The position numbers were made by a program, and so were the translations under genes. From assembly GCA_958450325.1 (NCBI GenBank), contig OY288259.1, forward strand, positions 29,196,734 to 29,260,733: a stretch of DNA of 64,000 nt, in the 5' to 3' direction. Shown in pieces: positions 38,513 to 49,541 of the stretch. The notes beneath the pieces are model-generated. The model ran no database searches, was not told where the DNA came from, and saw only the letters and a list, made by a program, of their open reading frames with translations. The stretch comes from Agrostemma githago. Taxonomy: Eukaryota; Streptophyta; Magnoliopsida; Caryophyllales; Caryophyllaceae. The number at the start of each line of letters is the position of its first letter. Within the stretch, counting starts at the first letter, position 1.

Positions 38513-41500
38513 TGTAATCCCCTAGAAATTCTAACGCGATACAGTGGCGGAAACACTGTAGAGTCGGGATTAAAACACACTGTAACTATGTCTTAGTAAA
38601 TTAAATTGGTAAAGTCAAACGTATGCCATACATAAAAATGGCTAAAATTTAAAACAATCCATAAGACATAATTATTAAAAAGATCAAGCAGGATCCAAGA
38701 CTGCTCGTTAGCCCACACCCACAGGAAACAAACACGTATACCTGCCATGTTAAAACATAACAGCCACAATCAGTGGGGAGCAACGTCAACGTTCTCTCAG
38801 CCGTATAACAGGATTTTAAAACTGTACTTACTACTATAGAAAATTAATAAAAATGGAAAACAGTAAAACATCATATTAAAATAAGTTTTCGGCACAAAAC
38901 CAAAATATTAAAATGGGTTACCGAAGAAACATAAAAATATTTGCCAACCTGCAAACCAATTTATATCGATAATAAACAAAATAATCAAAATGGCGTTATG
39001 GATAGGATTAATGTAGAATCTAGACTTTCACTAGGACAATACTAAAATCTAGTTTCGAGAACTTAGTCAAAACAATTCAGACTTTGATCTCTAACTAGGC
39101 AACTCAACTGTAACAGGACTGCGTGCAGCAAGGTCCTGGCTTAAGTAGTGCACACCCGTCCTGGATACAAACCATATCCAGTTCAACCCGACGCGTCTTA
39201 CACGATGCGATATCTAAGTTTAAGGTAAACATACACTCTCCTGAACACAAACCATGCTCAGTTCAACGACCAATGTGTCGCAACATAGACACACCAGCTT
39301 TATAGATGATGGCAAAACGTACAGCCCAGACTAAATTACTCTAAACCCACACTTTTCCTTTTTCCACAACTCCAAAACCAGCCATTATCGATATTTAAAA
39401 GACGTATTCAATAATATAAACAATAAGAGAACAAAAGGAAAAATGATCACTTTCCAAAAGAGGAAACTTTCTATTTTAGGAAACTCCTATTTTTAGAAAC
39501 TTACTAAAAATAGTATCATATCAAAATAGCAAAATATTAGTTTAAACTAATACAACATTTTTAGTAAACGATATAGATTTATAAAGCTAGTAATTTTGGC
39601 CTTAACGATATTAATTCTTAAAACGAGAACTTTTGCGTTAGTGAAATTATTGAAACGTCATACAAGTGTTTATAAAATGATTTAGAAATGTCTTCAACAT
39701 TTTAAATACTACTAATTAGGGTGTTTCCAAAATCTACAAAACTAAAATTCCCTAATTATTATTAGTTTCGACAATACGATTATAAATAGAATTTTACGGC
39801 AAATATCAAATAAAATCTTTTAACGTCTTTTATTTAATTAAACCATTGAATATATTTAGAATATTTTAAGGGATGATTTAACTCTTAAATTTCAGATTTA
39901 AATACTTTCAAAATTGCTGGAAAAATAATTCTTTTAGGTAAGACGAAGAATTTTAACGATAAAGCACAATTTGTCCGAAAATCAATAATTATTAATTAAA
40001 GACTTTAATAAATAGTACAAAAATTACGTAAAATAGTTAAAACATAATTATGGACATTCTGTCCAAAAATAAAATTTTCCAGAATCCTAAAACTCGGTTT
40101 TTAAAGCGTTTTCTCGTTAATCGTCTTATCTCAACAATAACGATTAATAAAAATAGTAATTACCAAACGATTTAAATATTAATATCCAAAAATTATTATT
40201 AAACTTAAAAATCATGATTTTCCAGAATATAAATTTTTCATATTTTTCCAAAATTCCAGATTCAACAAATCCCAACAAAACCGTCATTTAAACCCGTTTT
40301 CACAATAAACGATTTCATTAATAAACTTATCGTTCCTAACATTTTATTAAGGCACTAAAAATCATAAAAATATATGAAATCATCAGAATCACAAATTTTT
40401 CAGGATTTAAACCAAAGACCAGAATTCAAGAATTTAAACAACAAACACGGTTTTAACGATAAACGATGATTTAAAGTGATTAATTAATTCATCCACTTAA
40501 CAATTCCAAAAAATTATCAAATAATTCAGAAAATTCTATTTCATCAGAAAGTTTCACCACGTCAAAAATCAGATTAAAATAAAATGTTTAGGTACTAGAA
40601 CTAAAAATTGGCTTTTAATCGTTTTTGTCCGTAAACGGTAATAATTCAATAATCGATATTTAAAATATCAAAAAAATCTTAAATTATTATAAATCATCAA
40701 AAATATCAATTTTACAGAATATAAACATATATTACATGTTTAGGCCGAATATTATGATTTTACAAATTACTATAACAATTTAATCGTTAATCTCGAAAAA
40801 GCGATAAAAATACCGAAACATGCAAATTTTCAACTTTTAAAAAATTTCCAGATTTGGTGACATACATATATTGTCAAAATAAAACGTAAAAATATATACA
40901 TGCAAATACACAATTAAAATCATGAAATACCGAGTAACATCGACGTTACCTCTACTCCAAGTCTGAATCGATTATATACTCGTCGGCCTCGGGATCGTCC
41001 GCAAATCCTTCCAAACACAAAAATCATGGCAGAAAAATACCATGAGAAAACTAATAAAAATCAAGGTAAATAATGATCGAAAACGACGTCGATTATTACC
41101 TTAAGAAGGAATCGGAAAGAGGATTAATATGACGATAAAAACGATTCGATTAAGACTCGAAATGGAGCAAAAATCAGGCTGGAATAGGGGAGGGAGTACT
41201 CGGCCAAGAAGGAATAAAAGGATGATGAATATGTTGCAGTAATTTTTTTGTTAATGCACAAAATGAATGTAGAGTAGATTAAAGGAGAAGGAGGTTACTA
41301 CACTTAAAGAGCATAAATGATAGTAAAATAGTTGAAGAATCCTAAGTGCATCTAGACAAATATGGCTAGCCAAAGGGATAAGAAGAGGATTAGGAAGAGC
41401 TTGAGTAGTAAAGCCTCAATTCAATGAAAAGAAAAGAATCCTATGTTTACGGTTTAATGTGATAAAATGAATTTTATTAATAAAACATAGTTAAATTCTG

Positions 41501-41994
41501 ACAAGAAGCTTAGTCGGTCCAAAATATAAGGAAAAGGTCTCAAATGATTTATAAGTTGATAAAAAGTATAATCGTAAAATAGTTAAAGGCATTTCAAGGT
41601 AATTTGAGTAAACCTCGCGTAAGAAAATAATTATTCGCGAAGCTTTGTAGTAAAATTATTAACGACTAAATACTTGTAAATAAAAATATTTACTAGTTGA
41701 AAATTTTATATAAACGTATTCAAACATTTTTAGGAAAAGGAATAACTTAAATCCGAGTTTAAAAACGTCAATTCGAATAGAAATAGAATTCCTCGCGGAA
41801 ATTTATTAGTTTACGATGAAAATCGAATAAATAGGTTTAAAAGAATTAAAATCCTTTAAAATAAAAATAAATATCATTGGACTCGAAAATAAAAATAAAG
41901 CTTGGAAAAATAATGAAACGTAAGGCCGAAATAGAGTTATGACGAAGTCATAGCGGAAAGGATAAAAGCGCTAGGAAAAATAGCGGGTGTTACA
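38513..41994 (-). mobile_element. LARD LTR E, 3482 bp, array boundary
   Basis: It ends exactly at TTACA like the other LTRs but is followed by Athila gag sequence (TCCAAGG...) instead of a polypurine tract, so it is the outer 5' LTR. The next bases, TCCAA, should be repeated at the far left end of the array, outside the window. Confidence 0.92.
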
Positions 41995-42975
41995 TCCAAG
42001 GTCAATGCTTAGTTGTGTAATGGATTCGACCTCGTGCCTACCTCCTCGATTCGCCTTTCTAGGCCTTGAGTATTGGGAGTTGTGCACCGCCATCTCCTCG
42101 ATTCTTGCCCAAGTTTGATCGTCATCGACCTCGGTGAACCTACCATTGGATCCCATATTGAGTATAGCTCTTGAGTCCTCATATAGACCGTTCCAAAACT
42201 GTTGGACTAAGAACCATTGTGAAAGTCCATGGTGGGGGCATGATCTAACCAAAGATTTAAACCGTTCCCAAGCTTCATAAAGGCTCTCCTCATCCCGTTG
42301 TTGGAAACCGGTGATGGAGGCCCTATGCAAATTTGTCTTCTCCGGAGGGTAAAACTTTTGGTAGAACGCCAATGCAAGTTTCTTCCAAGTATCGATACCC
42401 ATGGTTGCCCTATCGAGACTCTTAATCCATTGCTTTGCTTTTCCAATGAGGAAGAACGAGAAAAGTACCCATCGGATTTGGTCTTGAGTAACCCCGGTTT
42501 GAGAGATAGAATCGCAATAATCGGAGAAGGTCTCCATGTGTTGGTGTGGGTCTTCGGTGGGCAAACCACTAAATTGATTTCTCTCCACAAGTTGGATGAA
42601 TTGTGTCTTTGCCACGAAATTCCCGGTATAAGTATCCGGTAAAGCACTCGGTCCCGGCAAGACATCCTCGGTAAAAGTGGAGTGAGATGAGAACTTCGGC
42701 ATAATTTGATGTAAGGGAGATGATGGTGTAGACGGTGTTGAAGAAGATGTAGAAGGAGAACTAGGACTAGAATTACCGAAAGGATTGATGAAGGTCCCTC
42801 CGGCGGTCTCTCGCGGTGACTCGTTCAAGTCGGATCTTTGAGCTTTCTCTTCAATGGTATTGCTAGTACCCGGTTGAGAGTGTCTAACCCGATCAATCGT
42901 CCGTTGGCGAAAGGCTCTAAAGAGTCTCTCCGGCTCTGGATTGAAGAGAAAGAAATCGCCTCTCCTCCTAGGCAT
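41995..42975 (-). pseudogene. Athila-type gag, cut by the LARD array
   Basis: 327 residues of gag, the capsid-forming protein of an Athila-lineage Ty3/gypsy element, remain before the frame runs into the LARD LTR (seven LTR-coded residues, then stop). It starts MPRRRGDF and has a Ser/Pro-rich linker (about 70-90), then a capsid core with FSGLPTEDP (about 135), AKQWIKSLD and ESLYEAWERFKSLVRSCPHHGL-type motifs (about 230). No internal stop or shift is visible, so the gene was open when the LARD landed. Protease and pol should lie left of the array. Confidence 0.9.
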
Positions 42976-43202
42976 ACACTACACACTTGAGCAAACGTAA
43001 GACCACCTAGTGCTTTTTGGGCACTAGGCAAAGACAATAAACGAACACAACGAAAAACAAAGAGAAAAGAAAGATAAGAAAACAAGAGAAACCTACAAAA
43101 TATGCACAAGAGATGATAGAAGAGCACGAAGAAGGGTAATTAAGTCAAGGTAGAAGTAAACTAAGTCTAAACAATGCACCGTCCCCGGCAACGACGCCAA
43201 AT
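42976..43202 (-). other. Athila leader and primer-binding site
   Basis: The leader is about 200 bp. At 43181-43199 the minus strand reads TGGCGTCGTTGCCGGGGAC, the Asp-tRNA-type primer site typical of Athila elements, three bases (AAT on the plus strand) from the LTR. Confidence 0.88.
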
Positions 43203-44277
43203 TGATGGTAGGGAATTTCCGTGTCCCCAACCGTCAATAAATAACCAACTAATCCGAGTGGATAGCTAGGGTAAGTCGGGTCGTGTCCACGGAGACGGTA
43301 AATTAAAGTCTAGACTAGGTTCACTTAAGAACGAGACTAGGCTACCAAAACAACACAAAGAAAGTGATAATTGACAAACTATGATGGGAGAAGAGGCATA
43401 AAATAGAGTAACAATGAACTAGCTATAACAAGACTAAATGAAATAAATAAAGATTAAATAAACTAGCAAACTAGAGAAAATGATGACTTAACTAGGCGGA
43501 TAAAATCAAATATGGAAGGAGAGTAGGGTTAGGTCGGGTTCTTAAGTGTAGAAGGACAATAGGATGATCAAGGGTGTAGGTGCCTCTTAAGTTACTAGAG
43601 TCGGTTTGCGCTCTCGCGTCTAAACCTAGGTCAAGGTCGGTTCGCACTCTCACGTCTAAACCCAAGTCCGCACTCTCGTGTCTAAGACTATACCCTAACA
43701 CAATCACACACAAATATGAGAAGCATTGGCCACTACTACCCACACAAGCAATTCAACAAACACATAGAGTGCCCAATATGTGACTAGCAACAAAGATGCA
43801 ACCTTTACCCTTAATCAAACCCTAATCACCCATAATCCACACCTAATCCCCCTACTAACCCCACAAGAAAACTACTCACTCATAATCAAACTCAAACAAA
43901 CATAAACAAGAGAAATCAAACCAAACATCCAAGCATCCATAATGAACAAATAACAACAATAAACAACAAGTAAAGATTCAAACTTGATGAATAAACAAGA
44001 ACAAGAGTAAAGAGAGGAAGAAGATTATACCAACTAAAAAAGGATGAAAAAGATGAGAACTTGACTTAATAAGAAACCCAAACAAAACCCCAAGGTTGTC
44101 AAGCTTGGAAGAGTTCTTCAAGAATCTACTTAATACAAGACTAATTACAAAGATTAACTAAAGATTAAAGGAAGATTAAAATTAATGAGAGGAACACTAA
44201 TCTAGGGTTTGAATGCTTAAAAGAGGCCTAAGAGAGTCTAGGGTAATGAAAGATACATAAACAATACAAGGGAGGAG

Positions 44278-44285
44278 TATTTATA
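44278..44285 (-). promoter_or_regulatory. Putative TATA box, Athila LTR
   Basis: The minus strand reads TATAAATA, about 540 bases into the LTR and about 55 bases downstream of the palindrome cluster. Transcription would start about 30 bases further on, near 44250. This is positional inference. Confidence 0.55.
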
Positions 44286-44339
44286 AGGTTACAAGAATGA
44301 AGGAGGAGAAAAGAAGTAGTCACGCGCAGCAGGTGCTCC

Positions 44340-44484
44340 TTCCCGGCCGGGAAGGCTTGGTCCCGGTCGGGATGGGCCCCTTCCCAGTCGGGAAGCCCCC
44401 TTCCCGGTCGGGAAGGCCTCAAGACAGCAGCTGCTTCAATTGCACACTTCTTCCCGGTCGGGAAGGCATCATCCCGCCCGGGAA
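44340..44484. promoter_or_regulatory. Palindrome cluster TTCCCGGTCGGGAA, Athila LTR
   Basis: Six 14-bp palindromes or near-palindromes start at 44340, 44360, 44381, 44401, 44451 and 44471 (steps 20, 21, 20, 50, 20). The consensus is TTCCCGGTCGGGAA. The spacers are short and not conserved. The cluster is just upstream of the putative TATA box. Confidence 0.75.
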
Positions 44485-44824
44485 GGACCTTGTAGGCCTC
44501 CATTATGATCTTTTTGGTCCCTCCTTGGTTCTCATGGGCTTCTCAGCGATTCTCGGGGATCGGGATCGAGTCTAAGAGGCTCGGGATCGGGTCCCAAGGT
44601 CTCGGGGTCGAATCCAAGGCATCGAGTGATCGTTCCTTCTCTTCGTTGGCTCCAAAAGTTCATGAAACGAGTCGGAATCGTTCCAATTCTTCATGAATGG
44701 TCTCGGAAACCTAAAACGAATTAGAAGAAGTATAAGTAGCCCATAAATTGCTCCCAAGGAGCGATTCCACAAGGAAAATGGGACCAAAATACAACAAAAT
44801 AGGCACTACAAACTACACTTATCA

Positions 44825-44852
44825 CCTTCAGTTCATTAATGGTGTTTTCCAT
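44825..44852 (-). pseudogene. Ogre/Tat-type gag N-terminal scrap (copy A)
   Basis: It reads MENTINELK from 44852, then stops at the Athila LTR. It corresponds to the coiled-coil gag start at about 59363 in copy C, where flanking sequence is similar. The rest of the gene should lie to the left, beyond the nested insertions. Confidence 0.55.
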
Positions 44853-46928
44853 GTCCCTATTCCCGGTTGTGGATGTCATACTCTGCGAGAATACCCACGT
44901 GATCAGAAATGTTACTTCGGAACTTGAATACACCAAGGCATAGGAAATAGCGCGGGAGGAGAGACAACTCTGGTTTGACTCGGGTTAGACTCTCCTAAGA
45001 CAAATACGTAGGGTGCGATTCTCGGAGTGACTGTGATTGATCTCCCCGTCGGAGAATAGCCCCCAAGTGAGACCAAAGACTCTGATAGGACTCAGATGGT
45101 GTGGCATCTAAGCAACTTGAAAGCGGGGTATGTGAGACAACACATGTAGGACAAGACCCTTAGAGCAACCGTGATTGATCGCTCTGCTGAAGGGTAGCCC
45201 CCGAGTGAGATCGAGGTTTTGCTAAAACTCGAGTGTTGGACGAGTGACCCTTAGATGTAAGGATCACGAACCTTTTGTTATAGGGCTAGGCCTTGTAAAA
45301 GGTTGACCTGGCCTCGAGGAAAGGCAGACGGGGTAAGGAAAGAAACTTGCGATGTAAGATCGGCAGAGTTTCGACGCTAGAGACCCTCGACTCAACTTGA
45401 ATAAGGACAGCCCTGTGATTAGGGTAGACCATTAAGTCAAAGGATTCTCGAATTGGGACGACTCGACTGACGGATTGAAAGACGGGCGAAATTCCTCTAG
45501 GAAGGGTCGTGGGGACCGTCCTCTTAGAGGGAAAGGTCGCGTGAGACTTTCTAGCTAGGACTCGATTGTGTAGATGGGCCCTCCTTTGTAGGAGTATGTC
45601 CTACGTAGGTGGGCCTTGCCATAGTCTAATAAGGCGGACTGGGATAGGGAAGAAACTCGTGATGTAAGATCGACAGAGTTTCGACGCTAAAGACTTCGAC
45701 AACTTATGACAAGACCCGACACTGCTAAATACGGGAAATCCTAAGAAGAGGAAAGTTTTCGAAAAGGAGTTTTGGAGAAAACCCCGAGAAAACGGTGGAT
45801 GGCCCGATTTTCGGAAATCGATAAAGTGCCATCGGGCCGCGATTTTGAAGTTTGAACATAATTTTGAATTTTGAAACGGGAAGCATACCGGCTAGAAATA
45901 GGCTATTTTGAGTAAAATCATAAGTCCTAAATTCGGTATGTGTCCCGGGTTTTGAAAATTGGATATCTTGAAATTTGAAAATTTGAATGTCGGAAAAAAG
46001 AATTTCCAACGATTTGAAAATTGAAGATGAGATCCCGAAGATTTGAAAATCAAAAATGGCATTTTGAAGATTTGAAAATTGCGAATGGCATCACGAGGAT
46101 TTGAAAATCGAAATTGAATTTTGAAAATTCGAAAATCGAATGGTGGATCCGGAATTCGAATTTTGAAATGGGCAACATGCCGGCTAGAAAATAGGCTTGT
46201 TTTGAGTCAAATCTTAAGTCTAAATTTCGGCAGCTTTCCGAGTTTTTGAGAATTGGATATTTTTTGAAAAGATGAATTTTTCGAATTTCAGAATTTTGAA
46301 TATCCAAAATGAATTTCCGAATATTTGAAAATCAAAAGAGGATCCCGACTTTTAAATTTGGCGAAAATGCCGTGAGGCCCGAATATTTTGAAAAGTCGAA
46401 AGAAATTTGAATTTTTGAAATGGATAGCATACCGGCTAAAAATAGGCTTGTTTTAAGTTAAATCGTAAGTCCTAATTTCGGTAGCACTCCGGTTTTTGAA
46501 GATTTGAATATTTTTGGAAGGATGCACTTTTTGAAATGACGATTTTTGAAAACGACAGGGAAACCAAGTAGCACATAGTCACGTAAGCATTTTGACGACA
46601 CCATGTATGCTTTATACTAAGTCTCGGTCGGTCTATAAAGGGTCTATACCAGTGCACATAGCCTAGACGAGAATCGGGACGGACTTCCTAAGTCGAGTTG
46701 AGCTTAGAACATGCCGCGAAACCCATACGAATCGACTATGAACACCTTTGAAGGATATCCAAGTCGGAGTACATCACGGTATAGTGGGACGTCGGTCACC
46801 AGTACCGGCCCGGGAAAATATAGGGTTATGCATGAACCGTAAAACTAAAACGCGTATTGTACTAGTCAAACGATTTCTATTCGAGTCTCACCCTGAGGAT
46901 GCCGATGGTTAGTCACGCATCAGTTAAT
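44853..46928 (-). mobile_element. Ogre/Tat-type leader region (copy A)
   Basis: Region between primer site and gag. 44880-45300 matches 59391-59676 of copy C. It holds a duplicated segment (45324-45386 and 45632-45694 share GTAAGATCG.CAGAGTTTCGACGCTA) and three diverged repeats further right. Ogre elements usually have a long leader with an extra ORF1; no convincing ORF1 is visible here. Confidence 0.65.
45880..46545. repeat. Three diverged repeats of about 260-290 bp in the leader
   Basis: Units begin near 45881, 46166 and 46423 with GCATACCGGCTAGAAATAGGCT or a variant, continue with TAAGTCCTAAATTCGG-like text and end in GATTTGAAAAT-rich sequence. Confidence 0.7.
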
Positions 46929-46945
46929 CCCCAGCGGAGTCGCCA
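46929..46945 (-). other. Ogre-type primer-binding site
   Basis: The minus strand reads TGGCGACTCCGCTGGGG, the Arg-tRNA-type site reported for Ogre elements, three bases from the LTR. Confidence 0.8.
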
Positions 46946-47978
46946 AATTGTGGACATGACGTAGGTCCACCCCGACGCGGCCACGCGCGGGGGTAGGCGA
47001 ATGCATCTCCATATGAGAATGGATCAAATTGAAATTTAAGTCGAAATGGAGTCGCTACCGAACTTTGTGAGAGTTCGGACCCGTTCGAGCCCGCTCTATA
47101 TCGCCATGGACCATACACAAAGTATGGCCCATTTCGGTTTTAGAATTTATTGGGCTCGTCCCTTTGTATTGCGATACCGATACCGACATTATCGGATATC
47201 GTGTATTGAATGACTCTCGTGTGCCAACGGTTTCGGGCATCCGGAAACCGAGGTTCTGAGTAACGGGTGAGGGTACGTGTTGGGAAGCCCACTAAGGACA
47301 CCCAACCCCGCCCTCACTTAGCGACCTCTACTAAGACATCGTTTGACTTTCTAATATGCGCGTTAGTAATCCGGTGAAATGATATGCAAACAACATTTTA
47401 ATGCATCTAAGTTTTTGTGGAAGTGATTTAGCATGCGAAGATTCATTTAAAAGCGGTAAAACGCAAATAAATAAAGCAAAACAAAATAAATCGGTTACAA
47501 GTTACACGGGCGGAATACAACCCGGAATTCACAATACGACGAGCAATAATATAGAATAATTGGAATATATAACCAAAATGATAAGCAATAATTATAGACG
47601 GACGCGTATATAAACTAAACCGTGAGTCGTGAAAATGGACGAACTTTGATTAAATACACATTATTTTGTGTACTAGCCAAAGGACGGAGATATAGGACCT
47701 AGGCGTGGTGCTAGCCCGATCCCAAATCTCGATGCCTTGTCCCAACTTATCATATCGAGAAATTGGAGTCTAAATTAATCGTGCATTGGATACGACTAAA
47801 GATTCGTTAACGCAAGATTAATTTTGAGACCGTCGATCAAAGTTGTTTATGTGAAGTGATATGCATGAGTTTTGAAAGAAATCACGTGATCGACTTTACA
47901 CGTGACGACTAAGTCGCTTTTTAAAAGATGAGGCTCGGATGATAAAAAAGAGCTCTCGATTTTCTGGGCTACAGGACC

Positions 47979-48085
47979 CACTCGATCGAGTCATGGCCTG
48001 ACTCGGTCGAGTGTGTCCACGAGGAGGCTACTGCCCATGATTTGGGGTGCTACTCGATCGAGTAGCCTATGTACTCGGTCGAGTG
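47979..48085. promoter_or_regulatory. Second palindrome cluster, LTR of copy A
   Basis: Four CACTCGATCGAGTG-like palindromes start at 47979, 48001, 48051 and 48072 (steps 22, 50, 21). They are about 1460-1560 bases into the LTR, inside the predicted transcript. Confidence 0.7.
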
Positions 48086-49014
48086 GCACCTGTACGAGTT
48101 ATGACTCATTTTGTTTTATTTGTTTTAAAATCGATAATTAACCGAATCACATATAAATATGGCACGATTTATATGCAATTCGATCTTCGGTACTCATAAT
48201 GCGTATATTATGATTATGAGACCGTCGTCGGAGATTTTGGAAAGGTGATACAAGAATTGTTTTGAAACGGACCGGGACAAAATTGGTTCCCTCCGCGTTA
48301 CGTCATCTTTAATAATCCTTACGGATTATGCGATGCTCGGTTTAGCGTCAACGAGTTTTGTACCGATCCTTGAAAATGGAATTAAGTCCGTTCAACTAAG
48401 TACTATCATGATCGCGTTATGCCCTTGAGTGCGTAGGGCGGTGCTCCTCGATAGGGCGCCACCACTATTGCGGCTCGTAAAGGGATTAAACGGACTTTGT
48501 GCAATAGTCGTAGTTAAACGAGTTAAAATCCGAATTTTGATATTATGTAGATATATATATACGCGGTAGTGATATTATGACAAAATGTAGATAACGATAA
48601 TTAAATGTTAAGTTGTTAGATGCGATAAATAAATGTTAGATGTTAGATGTTAGTTTTAGTAATATCGTCGTTACTATCGACATAATTATAGTACTAATAC
48701 ATAAACATAAATAATAAAAAACGGAAAAAACGAAAGAAAGAAAGGAGATGTCGGTGTTGAATGTTACACCCTCAACCTACATGCTCTTGCTTCTCGGGAT
48801 ACGGTTCGTCCAATGGCGGCAATGGCGCGGGAACGTCGAGATACGTAGGAAGAGTTGATGGTGTGTATGTATGGCTCGGTTTTTATATGGATTTGCTTAG
48901 GGTTGTTGTGTATTATGAAGGGGACTTAGGGTTAGAAATGTAGGGTGTTTTGCATGTGTAAAGTTGGCTCAAAAGATCATGGAAAAAGTTGTTGAATGTG
49001 ATGGGTTGATGGGG

Positions 49015-49022
49015 TATTTATA
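49015..49022 (-). promoter_or_regulatory. Putative TATA box, LTR of copy A
   Basis: The minus strand reads TATAAATA, 22 bases downstream of the last promoter-proximal palindrome. Confidence 0.55.
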
Positions 49023-49044
49023 GGAGAACCCCACGACCTAGGGT

Positions 49045-49153
49045 CACTCGATCGAGTGGCCCTAGTGCACTCGGTCGAGTGCCTTTGAGAATGAATCTGG
49101 TCCGGTTTTTGAGGCTCCACTCGACCGAGTGGGTCAATCCACTCGACCGAGTG
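49045..49153. promoter_or_regulatory. Promoter-proximal palindrome cluster, LTR of copy A
   Basis: Perfect 14-bp near-palindromes start at 49045, 49068, 49118 and 49140 (steps 23, 50, 22). The consensus is CACTCGRYCGAGTG. They lie about 390-500 bases from the LTR start. Confidence 0.75.
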
Positions 49154-49541
49154 GATCAATTTGGACGAGATATTTTAGGAATGATTGACTCTTGATTATT
49201 TTTTGAATTTTGCACTTGGGCCCAATTCTTTAGAAATGTATCAGGTTGACATTTTGTGACGGATTCATCTTTGACCGGGTTTTGACCCGGTCATTAAAAG
49301 ACGGGTTTTATTTTTGCTGTCGGTTTTGGCCCAAATTAGTCCCATTTTGCTCGGAACGACTCACTGGGCCTGAATTTGAGGTTGGTATTGGGTGATTTGT
49401 ATCCTGTTAAAAGCCCATGCCGAACATTATTGATTTTGAGCCCGTATCCGAGCGCGTTAGAGTACGTTAGCGTCCGATCATCATCGAGTGTTTTTTGGAA
49501 ACTACCATAGACACCTGGCAGTCAAAATGCGCGTGTCTACA

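Larger units (their letters stand above)
1..41994 (-). repeat. Tandem array of a non-coding LARD-type LTR element
   Basis: The same 6.56-kb unit recurs head to tail. LTR starts lie at 1517, 8175, 21449, 28006 and 38513. After subtracting the inserted chromovirus, LINE and mini-retroposon, the intact steps are about 6.55-6.56 kb. Each unit is one LTR (TGTAACACCC...GATTACA read on the minus strand) plus one internal region flanked by a Met-initiator primer site and a polypurine tract. Neighbouring units share a single LTR, which is the expected product of unequal recombination between LTRs. No gag or pol similarity is visible in any internal region. Long LTRs with a long non-coding interior match the LARD class of Ty3/gypsy derivatives. 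Copies look about 97-99% identical by eye. Confidence 0.9.
43203..44824 (-). mobile_element. Athila 5' LTR, 1622 bp
   Basis: Read on the minus strand it begins TGATAAGTGTAG and ends CTACCATCA. It contains a palindrome cluster (44340-44484) upstream of a TATA box (44278-44285). Near 43603-43690 it has about three copies of a GCACTCTCGCGTCTAAACC-like repeat. It abuts a truncated gag start of an Ogre-type element; the predicted 5-bp duplication is CCTTC (44825-44829). Confidence 0.9.
46949..49541 (-). mobile_element. Ogre/Tat-type 5' LTR (copy A), 2593 bp
   Basis: Read on the minus strand it starts TGTAGACACGCGC and ends CATGTCCACA. It holds a promoter-proximal palindrome cluster (49045-49153), a TATA box (49015-49022) and a second cluster (47979-48085). 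It abuts the 3' region of copy B; the predicted duplication is CTAAT (49542-49546). Confidence 0.85.

Noticed and set aside
1..41994. Classical satellite DNA with a 6.56-kb monomer
   Set aside because: Each monomer has TG...CA LTR ends, a primer-binding site and a polypurine tract, so it is an LTR retrotransposon derivative in tandem.
41971..41994. Last residues of the Athila gag frame as authentic gag
   Set aside because: The final seven residues are encoded by the LARD LTR, beyond the insertion point.
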